A DNA stretch of 64,000 bases from Apostichopus japonicus (GCF_037975245.1 NC_092573.1:13786001-13850000); one strand, 5' to 3'; counted from the first letter of the stretch, positions 13,001 to 23,281 are shown. Numbers and translations: made by a program. Notes: generated by a model from the letters alone, not told the origin.

Positions 13001-15936
13001 CAATTCATAGTGTTCTAAAGAATTACTGTATGCCTGGGCCCTGAGGACAGCATGCAACTCCTGGAGTGCATCTTACCCAACTGCTACCACTGGGAGGCAC
13101 CTTTACACAACTGAACTTTACACTTATGAACAGAATTCAACTGCTGTACATGTGATCTGTATGCACACATTGTCTTGTAAATTTTATTATAATTCATTTC
13201 TAAGTAACACATTGAAAACATGACTGTTTTATTTAATGTTCACTGCCAACACCAACATTCACCGTGTACGTACAGTACTATCAACTTATATCTTGATATG
13301 ACTAATAAATGTTTCTGGGAATTTATACAATAGTGGGACCTTTGACACCCACTTAACTTTTTGTGTATCTCCCATGCATGTATATACTGTTAGCTCTTTT
13401 GTGATATTGTTGGTCTGTTGTACTGGTGTTACAACACTATACAAACTTGCATGTATGTTCTAGTTTCAACTTTTTAACCTATGTACAGGGAGACTGCACC
13501 TAAATAAAGAAATTGCACACTCACAAGTAATTAAATAGGAACTCCTTTAGTTACTGTACAATGTGACTTAGTTTGCCAAACAAATTACCTTCACAAAATG
13601 TTTTCAATAAATACCCAGAACTTTGTGATGTCTATATACCCATTTATGTTGCAATGATGCATTTCCCTTGTATAGACACTGTATGCTATATATTTATTAA
13701 TTGTTCACAGTCATTAATCAGCACTATTAACAAAGACATTAAAACATGTGCATTCGAAAGTACGCAGATGGAGGATGTTATGCACATTATCATTTCTGTA
13801 TATAGAGTGATGTGAAGCACATTGTCTAGATATTGACTGTAGACAATAGACAATGATGAGCAAAAAGGGATTTTGTTTTATTGTTGTTAATAACAAACTA
13901 CAAAAAGTTTTGAGTTAAATGAATTTTGCTTGACATAAGAAACTGATATTTTCAAGTAAACAGTAACTGGATAGATACAGGATTTCCACTTGTGATCATG
14001 CAGCAACTTCCACAGTTTTGCATTGCATTTTTCACTACTGTATGTATATTATTAAACCAGATCAATTGTTCACTAAATAAACTAAACAAAGTGAAAGGTA
14101 TGGAAATACCTGTAGCAATAAATATATATTGGTACAGGTATTTGAAAAGATGACGGCATTATGATGCACTCTGAAAATTAAGCGCTCCAGAAAGACAACA
14201 TGCTTACAGAAAAGTGTTAGTTAAATCATGGAGTTTCATGGTACTTTAACGGTACCAGAGGTTCAGCATAAAAAAAATGGAATGGCTGCACTGCGGAACT
14301 TATGAAAGTAGCACAGCTGAAGTGTGTCCTTTATTCAATGTAAAATGTTCACACTGACATAGCGGATATAACAAGTTGATAAGGCTGAATTGCTAGGACA
14401 CAAGTGGTCCGCGGGGGGGGGGGGGGGGGGAGAATTGGCATCACATCAAATTGGAGGATAAGGAAATGACTAATTGAGATGACATGACAAGATGACTTTG
14501 AGCTGCTGGTCTGTCACGAAACACATTTCCAAGCTTGACTGAAACCTGCAAGTGTCAAATATGATGTTGATAAATTAACATACTATACACGTTATGCAAT
14601 CAACGAGAAGTCATGCCAGATATCTAAGTAACCTAGTAACAAGTGGAGTGGCAATTGTAATTATGCTCGATTTTGAGCATGTCCCAAATAACAATGTTTA
14701 GTCTGTTATTGTGGGGGAGGGAGGGGGGAAAGCTTAGCTGTAGGGACAGTGTGTAGGAGTTGACTGGCAATCAAGCAATGCTGGGGGACCCAGAGCAGTA
14801 TTCTGCTCATTCACTTGCATTTGTAATACTTGTCTCAGAATATACATATTACAATTAAAACTGAGGGTTAAATATATAAAGAATCAGTAGCCTTATCCAT
14901 GTTGTGATAGGTTGTAAGTTTGCTAATTTCAACACTTTGTCTTAGGAGAGAGGGTGTTTGGGATGTCAAGACCTAATTACTTCTTCATTCCTGGCTAGAT
15001 GCCACTGGTGGAGGTGCAATGATCAATTTGCCCTGAGGCCATTAACGCCGGCAGTCTGCCTCTGCCATAGGGGCAGAAAAGTGAATTATCTTCACTGCGT
15101 ACTTACTCATCTGGGTGATAGCTACTAGCAATGGTGAACGAATGTTTATAAATAGTATCTGTTGAACATGCATTAGAAAAAGTGAATTTTGCGTTTATGG
15201 GGCAAATTTGGTAACGACTATTGTAATAAAATATATGAAGCATGCCGGCAAAGTACAGGCCTACAAATGTTAACTAGTATGCTGTTGAGAATTCTAAGTG
15301 AACATGTTGTGAACGAATTGTCTGAAATAGGAAGTAATCACATTGTTATGAAAGACAGTGCATTATCATCAGTAGGCTTAACACTAGGCCATATAAGTTA
15401 ATGTAGCCTACACCCTGGCAATTGATGACTCCACTGAAGATAACCAATATTTTCTGTACGTTCAGAGTAATTAGTCAAATCCAATACTATTGGTATCCCT
15501 ATGATCACAAAATCCACTTAGTTTGCCAAAGCAGTATACAACTGGCTCTTCAGTTACCCTAGATGCCTAATCACCTATTACTGTTAGTATTTGTGTGAAT
15601 ATAATACATAATACTAGCCCAACTTAGCCCTAGCCTTGGACCAGTGTCTCACTCATATTCATAAGCTAGGCCCTCACTGCAATGTTGGATTTCAAAGGAA
15701 TCCTATCAATAAAACAGTACATGAATGACCATTTAATGTTTCAAGTTGAATGACCCAATTACCTTGAAGTATCCTCCTTGGTACAAAGTATCTGGAGGCC
15801 CAAAGATGGCTACTTTCCAGTGAAACAAGTTATCGTCGTTTGTGCTTACAGTAAACCCTTCCACTGGCTCTTCTTGGAGCTTTTTGAGTTCTAAATTTAA
15901 GGTACGAATGGCAACCGTTGGTGGAGTCTTCGCCAT
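3980..15936 (-). CDS. UBE2R2: Ubiquitin-conjugating enzyme E2 R (CDC34/UBE2R), 5' part of the gene
   Basis: Class of E2 that carries ubiquitin as a Cys thioester and extends Lys48-linked chains with SCF/cullin-RING ligases in cytosol and nucleus. Coding exons on the minus strand are 15936-15763, 6115-6029 and 4077-3980, joining without frame error into about 119 residues of the ~236 usual for the family. Visible signs: LQEEPVEGF near the N terminus, AIFGPP, the DYPYSPP segment, HPN at residues 82-84, catalytic Cys at residue 92 in GDVCISIL, and the acidic-loop insertion [12 protein letters not shown] that marks the CDC34/UBE2R/UBE2G group. The start is chosen at MAKTPP (context CCAAAATGG); an upstream in-frame ATG at 16194 would add residues unlike the family. 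The remaining UBC fold and acidic tail lie off the left edge. CDC34 versus UBE2R2 cannot be separated, so the symbol is approximate. Confidence 0.9.
5236..5606. repeat. Tandem repeat, ~38-bp unit, about 10 diverged copies
   Basis: Repeating pattern of GCATACAGACTTGAGACTAC followed by ATACATTAATGTGATGAA, with frequent substitutions and small indels between copies. It lies in UBE2R intron 2. Confidence 0.85.
6029..6115 (-). CDS. UBE2R2: UBE2R coding exon 2
   Basis: 29 codons between acceptor TTTCAG|GC and donor GAT|GTAAGT. It encodes residues 59-87 with [15 protein letters not shown] and the HPN triad (82-84) that stabilises the oxyanion in E2 catalysis. Phase 0 at both ends. Confidence 0.93.
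6116..9300. other. UBE2R intron 1, proximal part: no gene seen
   Basis: Low-complexity stretches only: a GAAAA-type run near 6270-6300, TA repeats near 6306-6372 and a purine-rich (GA/GGGA) tract about 6900-7110. Open frames on both strands here are unlike any family I know. Confidence 0.4.
9301..9600. repeat. Dispersed repeat, copy 1 (no palindrome insertion)
   Basis: Aligns with 19563-19860: shared GTGAAGACTC, GAAACGTCT, GCTTGCTACCGTCGGTAATT, GCGATGGACATCTCAG and CACGTTTCATTACTGTCT, with small indels. In this copy the 7-mer ATCTCAG (9524-9530) occurs once. In the other copy it is duplicated around a 25-bp palindrome, so this copy is the uninserted reference. Confidence 0.85.
9970..10757. 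mobile_element. hAT-like non-autonomous DNA transposon, 788 bp
   Basis: Terminal inverted repeats CATGGGCGTCAGCAGGT (left) and ACCTGTTGACGCCCATG (right) match with one difference. An exact 8-bp duplication GTTTGTGT flanks it (9962-9969 and 10758-10765), as expected for hAT transposition. The interior has long G and C runs and a conserved module (CTAAGCGGAGCGCCACCAT, about 10016-10070) seen in two other elements of this window. No transposase frame was found, so it depended on a transposase encoded elsewhere. Confidence 0.85.
11079..11240. repeat. Tandem repeat, ~24-bp unit alternating in two versions
   Basis: About seven copies of AGGAAATTCT, followed alternately by AGCAGTAAGAAAT or TAACCGTACGAAAT. 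It lies in UBE2R intron 1. Confidence 0.85.
12035..12600. repeat. Hairpin-forming satellite, ~100-115 bp unit, 5 copies
   Basis: GATGCC or its variant recurs at 12069, 12161, 12272, 12373 and 12518. Most units hold inverted arms GTACAGTACAACACTG and CAGTGTTGTACTGTAC, with at most one mismatch and a ~9-nt loop; the third unit has lost much of its left arm. The 145-bp spacing between the fourth and fifth marks is explained by a 30-bp insertion (palindrome plus 7-bp duplication) at 12439-12468. CTGTAC/GTACAG motifs dominate. Open frames through it are repeat artefacts. Confidence 0.9.
12439..12461 (-). mobile_element. Micro-palindromic element, copy 1 (23 bp)
   Basis: Arms CAGGGAGTT and AACTCCCTG around a 5-nt loop, flanked by exact 7-bp repeats GTTGTAC (12432-12438 and 12462-12468). 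The preceding satellite unit has a single GTTGTAC at 12324-12330 with no insertion, so the pre-insertion state is visible in the same array. Strand is set by comparison with the 25-bp form, whose loop reads GTTATGG. Confidence 0.85.
12601..15762. other. UBE2R intron 1, distal part: no gene seen
   Basis: AT-rich intronic sequence with an uninterrupted G18 run at 14413-14430 and a GGGGGAGGGAGGGG tract near 14713. No family recognised in any frame. Confidence 0.4.
15763..15936 (-). CDS. UBE2R2: UBE2R coding exon 1
   Basis: 58 codons, from the ATG at 15936-15934 to GGYFK; donor AAG|GTAATT. It encodes the N-terminal helix and the first beta strands ([11 protein letters not shown]). It ends in phase 0. 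Confidence 0.9.
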
Positions 15937-16097
15937 TTTGGCAAGGCTTATCAATGACAAAATAAAAAATAAATCAAAATGGTTCGAAGCCGGCGAGAAA
16001 GCCGGGCTTTTTGATATCAAATGCCTGCTCTTCTTATTCTGACGACAATTCTTTGCTTGCAAGTTGCAGCTCAGCTGTGTTATTTGTTGTGGTTTTA

Positions 16098-16105
16098 TGA
16101 CGTCA
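16098..16105. promoter_or_regulatory. Perfect CRE palindrome upstream of UBE2R
   Basis: TGACGTCA, the consensus full site for CREB/ATF bZIP factors, about 160 bp upstream of the UBE2R start codon. It may lie in the 5' UTR or the core promoter, as the transcription start is not visible. No clear TATA box was seen nearby. Confidence 0.5.
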
Positions 16106-16523
16106 CCTGTGTAAGAGACGAACACGGAAGACTCAATCAACAGATAAACCTCTTTGTTCTCCGTTATCCGGACATAAATCATAAAACTGAACACGTTTTC
16201 TGGTTGGAAAAAATGCTTCGAGTGAAAATTTCATTGGTGACTGAAAATCTGAAGACAAAATCTCGGTTCTTTGTCACATTGGCAACCACAACAGTAGTAC
16301 TGCGGTATGCGGAGCTGGCTGAAGATTGTATTGGGTACTTCAATGCAATTCACGTATGCAAAACAATTTGTCATACAGTGTGGTATCTGTGGCAATTTCT
16401 ACACAGGCATATACACACTAACCTAGTCTGCTGTACACAAAAGTGAATATACTGTGAACCAACGAATACCAGTATGTGTCATCTGTGCTGAAGGCTCTAT
16501 TTAGGTTTCCCAAGTAAACACAA

Positions 16524-16531
16524 TGACGTCA
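16524..16531. promoter_or_regulatory. Second perfect CRE palindrome upstream of UBE2R
   Basis: A second TGACGTCA about 590 bp upstream of the start codon. Two full palindromes within 430 bp are unlikely by chance, which supports bZIP control of this promoter. This is inferred from sequence only. Confidence 0.45.
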
Positions 16532-17756
16532 TAATAATTCCGCTTTCAGCATGCATCATATCACCAGCGAAGCCGATTATTCATACGAAAGTCACAGTTT
16601 CTTTAGTCTTTGGCAGTGTTCCGTTCCGCTCTCACAGAGAACAATGTCTAGATAGACAGGGTAATGCAAGGAAGTTTATTCTGGCTAGTGCCGTGAGTAA
16701 TATGTTAAAACCAAATAAGGAGACTTACGCAAACGTCAAAATAAAGGGGAATTCATTGCACTTGCGAAATATTCTTATCGGTTCAAAACTACAAACTGTC
16801 GGTTTCAACCTTTCCTGAAAAGAACACCCAAGGCTCAGACGATCCTAGTGCAGGTTCACTGTTTGTATATATGTGGTGTAAGGTGTATACATGGGAGGGG
16901 ACCGGGCCAATGGTGGCACAACACTTTCTTTTGAACTTGGGAGGGGGGGGGTCCAAACTCTAAGGTGATTGGTGTCCTCTGCCCTTTGAGAAATTTTGGT
17001 AAAATGGACGGTGCATGTTTAGATGCCAAATGGTGCTATATTTGACAAGTTTTGAAATGGACGTTGATTAATTTTCGACTGTTTAGGGTGGCATATACTC
17101 TTATTAAATCTATATCAATCCGCCCGAATGTTCTCCTAGGTGAGGAAAAGTGCCAAAATGCAGTAGGAATACATCTATATGGATACGTTATCAATAATGA
17201 TCTGCATGTTTCTTGTGGCTTACATGTTGAAGAGCATGAATGGAAGTACACGTGGTGCAAAATTTGGGTCAATTGAGGCAATTTTAAACCCCGCCTTTAG
17301 GCCTCCCAGGAGCAGCTGGCGTACGAAAATTGTTTATACTACTGAGTGAAGAGTTTTGTTTACAAGTGACGAAAACTTCCGGCTCGGATAGCAAAAAATC
17401 TGCATGGTCATGATACGGAAAATTGATGGTGCCATGAATTAAAAGGCTATACTTGTCATCAATCCAGTGATGGGTAGCGTTTAGCTAGTGAGAAAAATCT
17501 ATCTAGACTAATTAAAGACCACATTAATGTTGTGATTTAGCTAGTGTGTAAGACTGTAAGTCAAATGGGCAGTATGCTACCTTAGGTAATTTTACCGCAC
17601 ATAATTATTTTATGTACTGTACAAAAGGATCTCTTTAAATTATTATTCTGTCTGTCAATGGAGGAGGGCTGAACTCCAACAGTGATGTTTTGTGGGAACT
17701 GAAGTGTGCCCCGCTCGAAGGGTACGCGATTATGGCCTGAACGGGGCGGGGATACA
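16532..17756. other. Intergenic DNA upstream of UBE2R
   Basis: No gene recognised. The overlapping sense and antisense frames at 17036-17281 are not family-like. About 16985-17050 shares TTTGAGAAATTTTGGTAAAA and a following GGTGC...GGTGCTAT pattern with 45359-45420, so both are pieces of one dispersed repeat. Confidence 0.4.
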
Positions 17757-17989
17757 CAGGCGCGTAGCCAGGAATTTGCCAAGGGAGGGGCGAAACTGTA
17801 GATTCGGCATTGCAAACTATCTAAGCGTAGCGCCACCATATTGGCGCGAAGCGTACAAGAAAATTTTGGCTGAGAAAGCCTCCCAGATCGCTGGAAATGG
17901 CACTTCCCAAAAATTCCATTCCAAAAAAAAAATTGCTCAAGGGGGGGGGGCGGCTGCCCCCTTCGCCCCCCCCCTTGGCTACGCGCCTG
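17757..17989. mobile_element. hAT-like MITE, 233 bp
   Basis: Termini CAGGCGCGTAGCCAGG and CTTGGCTACGCGCCTG are inverted repeats (one mismatch). An exact 8-bp duplication GGGATACA flanks it (17749-17756 and 17990-17997). It contains the CTAAGCGTAGCGCCACCAT...AGCGTACAAGAAAATTTT module shared with the elements at 9970 and 45466, and a G run facing a C run that would pair in a foldback. Non-coding. Confidence 0.88.
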
Positions 17990-17997
17990 GGGATACA

Positions 17998-18895
17998 TCG
18001 ATCTGCATGATATGGTACGAAATACATCTGTACAATATGGTAATGATGAACGTTATATACCTGGGTAAGTCGATCGAGGAGGTGAATTTAATGTCATCAG
18101 TATACTGACAATTATTACAGGCTAAGAATTGCTAAAAAACGGGAAGTACTTTCCTGGTAGTTGTTCACACATCATGGGTGCCATTAAATGTAGTCATAGG
18201 TCCCAAATTATAGCACGCTATACTTGTTAGAAGTTTTCAAAAAGGTACTTTCCTGGAGGTCTTTACTCTCCAAATGTTTTTCAGACATTTTTAAGGAACA
18301 CATAACTTGAAGATGACTGAATGTCCCAGTGAGGAAAATTTTCCTCCAAGGTTGTAATATAAAAAGTTTAAGAATTTTGGCCAGAGGTGACCATATTTGA
18401 AGATCTAGCATATTTGTGGCCAATATAGCATACCTTTGACTGCTGGTTTGTGATCAAATTGACGAGTAGCTGTGAAAGTTGTGTTCGCTAGGGTGACAAC
18501 ATTTTCCATCTAACCGTGGAACAATACGGCTTGATTTGGTAGTAAAGCTGGCGATCAAAGTTCAAATATAGGTGTCATTTCAATACCGTATGTGGTGTTC
18601 AGTGATTCACACTGCAGGCAGAAAAGGTGAAAACGACATACATAATGTAACATAAAAACCTAACACAACTGAATTCACTCTCAACCCCAAATGACATGCC
18701 AGTGGCATTAAGGCATGGAGCAAAGGGCCCCGGACCGGTGCACTAATGTCAATTAGAATATCAAAGGAGAGTCCGTATTCACCTAACGGCCAGTGATTTG
18801 GGCTTGGGCATGCAGTGAGCAATTACGGGGCTTTAGGTAATTGAGGGCAGGATTTCGTTAGAATTCCCATTCAATGGTGACGGTATAGGCCTATT
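17998..18895. other. Intergenic DNA, nothing recognised
   Basis: AT-rich sequence without a recognisable gene or a repeat boundary I could define. Confidence 0.4.
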
Positions 18896-19160
18896 GTGAG
18901 AGACCTGTATGTATGTATAGATCCTCCTGCAAGCAGGAACTCGCGAAGAAGTTTCGTTGGCTTATCAAAGCCTCAAGCTGACCGAAGTCAGTCTCTTACA
19001 TTCATATTTAATTATAAATATAATTATGAATTGTTAATTGTCAACAACTCTGTAATTAGACGACATACATTAATCTGGGAGTGACTCGAACCGGGGACCT
19101 TATGATTGAAAGGCACCGGCGTTAACCACTGAGAGCTAACACTCCAACTGGGCTAACACT
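18896..19160 (-). mobile_element. tRNA-derived SINE, copy 1
   Basis: The minus strand carries a tRNA-like head with A-box TAGCTC...AGTGGTTAACG and B-box GGTTCGAGTCACTCC (about 19158-19075), then a body ending GCAAGCAGG and a TATG-rich tail. It shares its whole length with the copy at 50842-51489, apart from an insertion in that copy. RNA polymerase III transcription and LINE-driven retroposition are inferred. Confidence 0.75.
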
Positions 19161-19562
19161 GTACTGATGCAGGACCGTGTTTAAGAATAAGATCAAACGT
19201 TTTGATTGTTATAACTATACGGTCTCCAATGGTTGTAATAAAAATACCAAGGCGCTGTAACCGTAAATACAGTACCGTATGAGACTCGACATATAGTGCA
19301 CGTGTCGGAGTACGGGTAATGTATACGTGTTCCTTAATGTTGGGCTGTTGTATACCTGTATTTGAACAGTGTCCCTAGAATGATATCCAGTGAAATCATG
19401 CAGCACATTAATGAAGCAAATGATTGCTTCATAACATTGATATCTGCTTAATTGGCTCCAATTATAGCATCCTATGGCTAGGAAAGTTTAATGATTACGT
19501 AATCGACCTGACACGGTCGTAAATCCACCTGCAGGCTCTAAGTTTAGCCTGCATAGCTTAAT

Positions 19563-19860
19563 TAAAGGGAGTGAAGACTCGCGCACAAAGAAACGTCTGA
19601 TGCCGGTAAACTGACCTAGTTTCGAATGAGGTGTAACAGAAGTGTTAGACACCACCATCGATCCCAGAAAATACACACACAGCTTGCTACCGTCGGTAAT
19701 TAGACACGCGTGTACAGGGGATACCCATCAACACAGTGTACATCAGCGATGGACATCTCAGCAGGGAGTTGTTATGGAACTCCCTGATCTCAGGTCCAGA
19801 CTAAAGATCACGTTTCATTACTGTCTGCATTTTGTAGCGACAAGAAGAAAACATTTGAAC
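19563..19860. repeat. Dispersed repeat, copy 2 (carries a micro-palindrome)
   Basis: Second copy of the repeat at 9301-9600, in the same orientation, with small indels. It differs by a 25-bp palindrome plus a duplicated ATCTCAG at 19755-19793. Confidence 0.85.
19762..19786 (+). mobile_element. Micro-palindromic element, copy 2 (25 bp)
   Basis: Arms CAGGGAGTT and AACTCCCTG with loop GTTATGG. Exact 7-bp direct repeats ATCTCAG at 19755-19761 and 19787-19793. The paralogous sequence at 9521-9540 has one ATCTCAG and no palindrome, which is direct evidence of insertion with target-site duplication. Confidence 0.9.
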
Positions 19861-20592
19861 GCAAACTTCGTACTCAGTTTAGAGTAACAGATGTTTCGAT
19901 TATTTGTTTCTCACATCATGCATGTATTATTTACAATAATCAGAGAGTCATAAAAAAGGAATAAAGGAGATATGATGTGAAGTGAGTAGAACAATAAACC
20001 CTCGTGGGCTTGACGAAGTGCCATACTCCCTATAATTTAAAGTATTGGAAAGAACTATTACAGTATTGAATAACAACTTGAAAACAAAAACACACACATA
20101 TAAAACGACTCCCAACCTCCTGCAAACTCTATAGGTCTATCCCAATTGAATGTCAGACCGAAAATCTACCCATCAACCACCATTTCCATCACGGCTGAAT
20201 ACCTGCTTCCATACAATAAAGGAGTGCAGGGTTTCATACAGTCTGATTGAAAGTATATATACGCATACAAATGATCAGTATCGATAAGACATGAGGTATG
20301 ATTTACTCAAAATATATCTAAAAGATCTTAAACTAGGTCTGTCAATGAATGCCATGTGTAAGGAGTGCAAGTAATGGTTAATGGCACTAATATAACCATT
20401 CCTGCCAGCCTATAGTAGTACATATATGATGCAGTGGAAAGACACTATAGCAAGGTAAGTGAGGAGACTACTAAGGAAGTTTAACAAGAAAACTTGTGGA
20501 ATAGATGTCCCCGGAGAGCAAACTGAACAGGCAAAAGCCTTAAGGAAGAGAAATTGAGTAAGACTACTGACCATGCAACAAAAAAGTAAATG

Positions 20593-20947
20593 ATACCCCA
20601 CCACGCTCACCCAACCACGCTCACCCTACCACACTCACTCCACCACGCTCACTCCACCACACTAACCCCACCACGCGCTCACTCCATCACGCTCACTCCA
20701 CCACGCTCACTCCACCACGCTCACTCCACCACGCTCACCCCACCACGCTCACCCCACCCCCACTCCACTACGCTAACCCACCACGCTGACCCCACCACGC
20801 GCTCACTCCATCACGTTCACTTCACCACGTTCACTCCAACCCCACCACGCTCACCCCACCACGCTCACCCCACTCCCACGCTCACTCCACTACGCTAACC
20901 CACCACGCTCACCCCACCACGCTCACTCCACCACGCTCACCCTACCA
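20593..20947. repeat. Minisatellite, 14-bp unit
   Basis: About 25 units of CACCACGCTCACTC or variants (ACCC, CACACT, GCGCTC), with a longer second-order repeat of roughly 120 bp around the TACGCTAACC variant. Frames through it encode only Pro/His/Ser/Thr repeats and are not genes. Confidence 0.93.
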
Positions 20948-21127
20948 TGTACAACCGCAGTTAGGTTTAAATAAGCAGAAAAAGACTTGCAGGACACACT
21001 GGACCCTGTACGGATGTAGGCTGCATATCGAATACCTGCTTAAACTACGTACGTGAATATCTTAAAATGGTTTTACTGCAGGCTAGGGCTAAATGTCATA
21101 TAATTTCATAACAAAAATTCACACATT

Positions 21128-21450
21128 CAGTCCTCCGCACACTGCACAGGCTGCCTGTTCGCTAGCACACTCTCTTCAAAACTCTCCTCCCTGTTTTTCA
21201 TTCTCTTCATGGCACTTCACATTCATACATTCAAGAACTCATTCATCCGTACCAACATACACGACAGCTTCGCTCCACCAACACAGGGCTTTTGCACATT
21301 CCACGAAGACAACACTCTTGGGGACACCGATCTTTTTCTGCATCTGGGCCATCCCTCTGGAACTTGCTCCCTCCTAGCCTTCGGCGGGAAAGCTCCGTCA
21401 CCCACTTCAAGTCTCAACTGAAAACTTTCCTTTTTGTCAACGCTTAACTA
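21128..21450 (+). mobile_element. Decayed LINE (L2/CR1-like) reverse transcriptase 3' end
   Basis: One frame gives RTLHRLPVR, the TLHWLPVR signature near the end of L2/CR1/Rex-type reverse transcriptases. A second frame downstream gives HFKSQLKTFLF, the usual last motif of such ORFs. Frame changes and stops lie between them, so it is a dead 5'-truncated copy. Confidence 0.6.
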
Positions 21451-21885
21451 TGTTTGATTAACTCTATTATGCTACTTTTCATATCATGCCGAGTCTGTAC
21501 TGTATTATAGTTCAAAATCTTTCTCATTACCTGCACCAGGAGTGTCAAGTTGACAGATATGACGCGTTACAAGCCGCCACTTTATTACATACTTTCCCAT
21601 CCACAGTTGAAAAAAAAAGATTCCAGGCGGACACGATAAAAAAGTTCTACACTTCATGTGTCACGTGCCCCATATGAGAATAACTGAATCGTTTTGGTTT
21701 CGATGATAATCGTTAACCTATGCATTCATGCAGGCGGAGAGTGTATGTGTGTATGGGTGTGTGTGTGGGTGTGTGTGACGCCTCGCTTGTAAACACGATA
21801 TGGCGAGTAGGGAAGCTTGGACCAATCTAATATTTAATGTATATGAGTACCACATTGAATAGATGTGCCCTATTGTTTTTGGTGC

Positions 21886-22642
21886 CTCTGAAGGTCACCA
21901 AAGGTCAGTTAGAGGCCAAAAACCAAAACATTCAAACAAGCAATAACTCCCAATTGACAGGGTCCGACATGGTTGATATTTTGGGACTAGTTGTGAATGG
22001 GATAAGGGATCGTTTCCAAACATAACGGTTATATGATCCAAGGTCAACAAAGGTCAATTAGGGGTCAAAAACTAGTATTTTTGCAATAACTTGAGAGCCA
22101 AATGTCCATCAAGATTGAGATTTTAGGACAGAGTGCACATCATCAAGGGGAACATCTTTGATAAAAACTATTAGGTCATCCAAATCATACAAGGTTGCTT
22201 ATGTGCAAAATCCTGCCAAATTATGCTACGTTTTGCAACAAATTCTAGTCACGAAGTCTGACATGGCTGATATATTGGAACAAGTTGTGAATGAAGTAAG
22301 GACACATTTTCCAAAATAACCGTGTTGTGATCCAAGGTCACCAAAGGTCAATTATGGGTCAAATGTTGTTGTTTTTTTGGCAATAACTTGTGAAACTACC
22401 ATTGACAGGGTCCGACATGGTTGATATTTGTGGACTAGTTGTGAATGGGGTAAAGGATCATTTCCAAACCTAACAGTCATGTGATCCAAGGTCAACAGAG
22501 GTCAATAAGGGGGTCAAAAGGTAGTATTTCTGCAATAACTTGAGAAACAATTGTCCATCAAGGTTGGGAGTTACGATATTGTAATCCAATAGTCGACCTG
22601 CATTTGGGTGACCCTTCACCTCAGGTTGACCTCCAGTGACCT
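21886..22642. repeat. ~150-bp diverged tandem repeat with DR4 motifs
   Basis: Five diverged units of about 150 bp, each with GACATGGTTGATATT-like and CAATAACTTG-like segments and a pair of AGGTCA hexamers. Four units hold AGGTCA-N4-AGGTCA exactly (21892-21907, 22041-22056, 22335-22350, 22489-22504). The reverse form TGACCT-N4-TGACCT follows at 22627-22642. The array lies 0.7-1.5 kb upstream of CCT3. Confidence 0.8.
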
Positions 22643-22909
22643 GTATTAGCTTCTTTCAAGTTGATCATTTGAAGTTTCGTAGCCATATTCCAATCTAAAT
22701 TGTCCATAAGTTGACTCCCCTGCAACCTTAATGTGCGAAGTTATTAGAGATCAAGGTTTGGTTTGGTTTTGTAATACTCGGTGTATGGATTCATAACATT
22801 GAGTACAAGAACCCTATTGTTTTTAATGGAGGTGTGTATAGCCACGTACAGTAGACTGACCTGTGTTATCATGCCATAGTGTTATTGTAACAGCTAATTC
22901 TGGTTATTC

Positions 22910-22933
22910 CAGGGAGTTGCTATGGAATCCCTG
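22910..22933 (+). mobile_element. Micro-palindromic element, copy 3 (24 bp)
   Basis: CAGGGAGTT, loop GCTATGG, then AATCCCTG: the right arm has lost one base. Flanked by exact 7-bp repeats GTTATTC (22903-22909 and 22934-22940). Confidence 0.85.
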
Positions 22934-23273
22934 GTTATTCTAACAAGCAGAAGTCTAGTGCATTGAAGTCATCGAAACCTCAATGCATTTTGCATTCTGG
23001 TTTCTGGAGTGGTCGCTCTGTAAGTTCGCGACCCCTGAAATGACATGAAGTTGTTAACTCTTCAAACTATCTTTAATTGCTTCCGGGAGATTCATGTAAT
23101 CTATAATTTGATAAATTACCTTTTATTACCAAAGTGGATCTCTCTTTTTTTTTAAAAAGACGGCTTTAAATGAATATGTTAAGCTAAAATATTTCATTCC
23201 AAGAAAGTTGCGATATCAAAAGGACATGATGTCAGTTCTCACTCAAACGGCCACTCATAAGATCGTCGAATAA

Positions 23274-23281
23274 TTCTAGAA
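23274..23281. promoter_or_regulatory. Heat-shock-element-like core upstream of CCT3
   Basis: TTCTAGAA (TTC-NN-GAA) lies about 75 bp upstream of the CCT3 start codon. A third GAA at 23268-23270 is one base out of the ideal spacing. Chaperonin subunit genes are HSF1 targets in mammals, so the site is plausible, but a two-and-a-half-unit element is weak evidence. Confidence 0.35.

Noticed and set aside
15937-16194. N-terminal extension of the UBE2R frame to an ATG at 16194
   Set aside because: The extra residues are unlike any CDC34/UBE2R N terminus, and the ATG at 15936 has a better context and matches the family start.
16021-16446. 141-codon plus-strand frame upstream of UBE2R
   Set aside because: No family resemblance; it overlaps the UBE2R promoter and 5' region and has no splice context.
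20590-20898. Pro/His/Thr-rich reading frame
   Set aside because: Translation of the 14-bp minisatellite.
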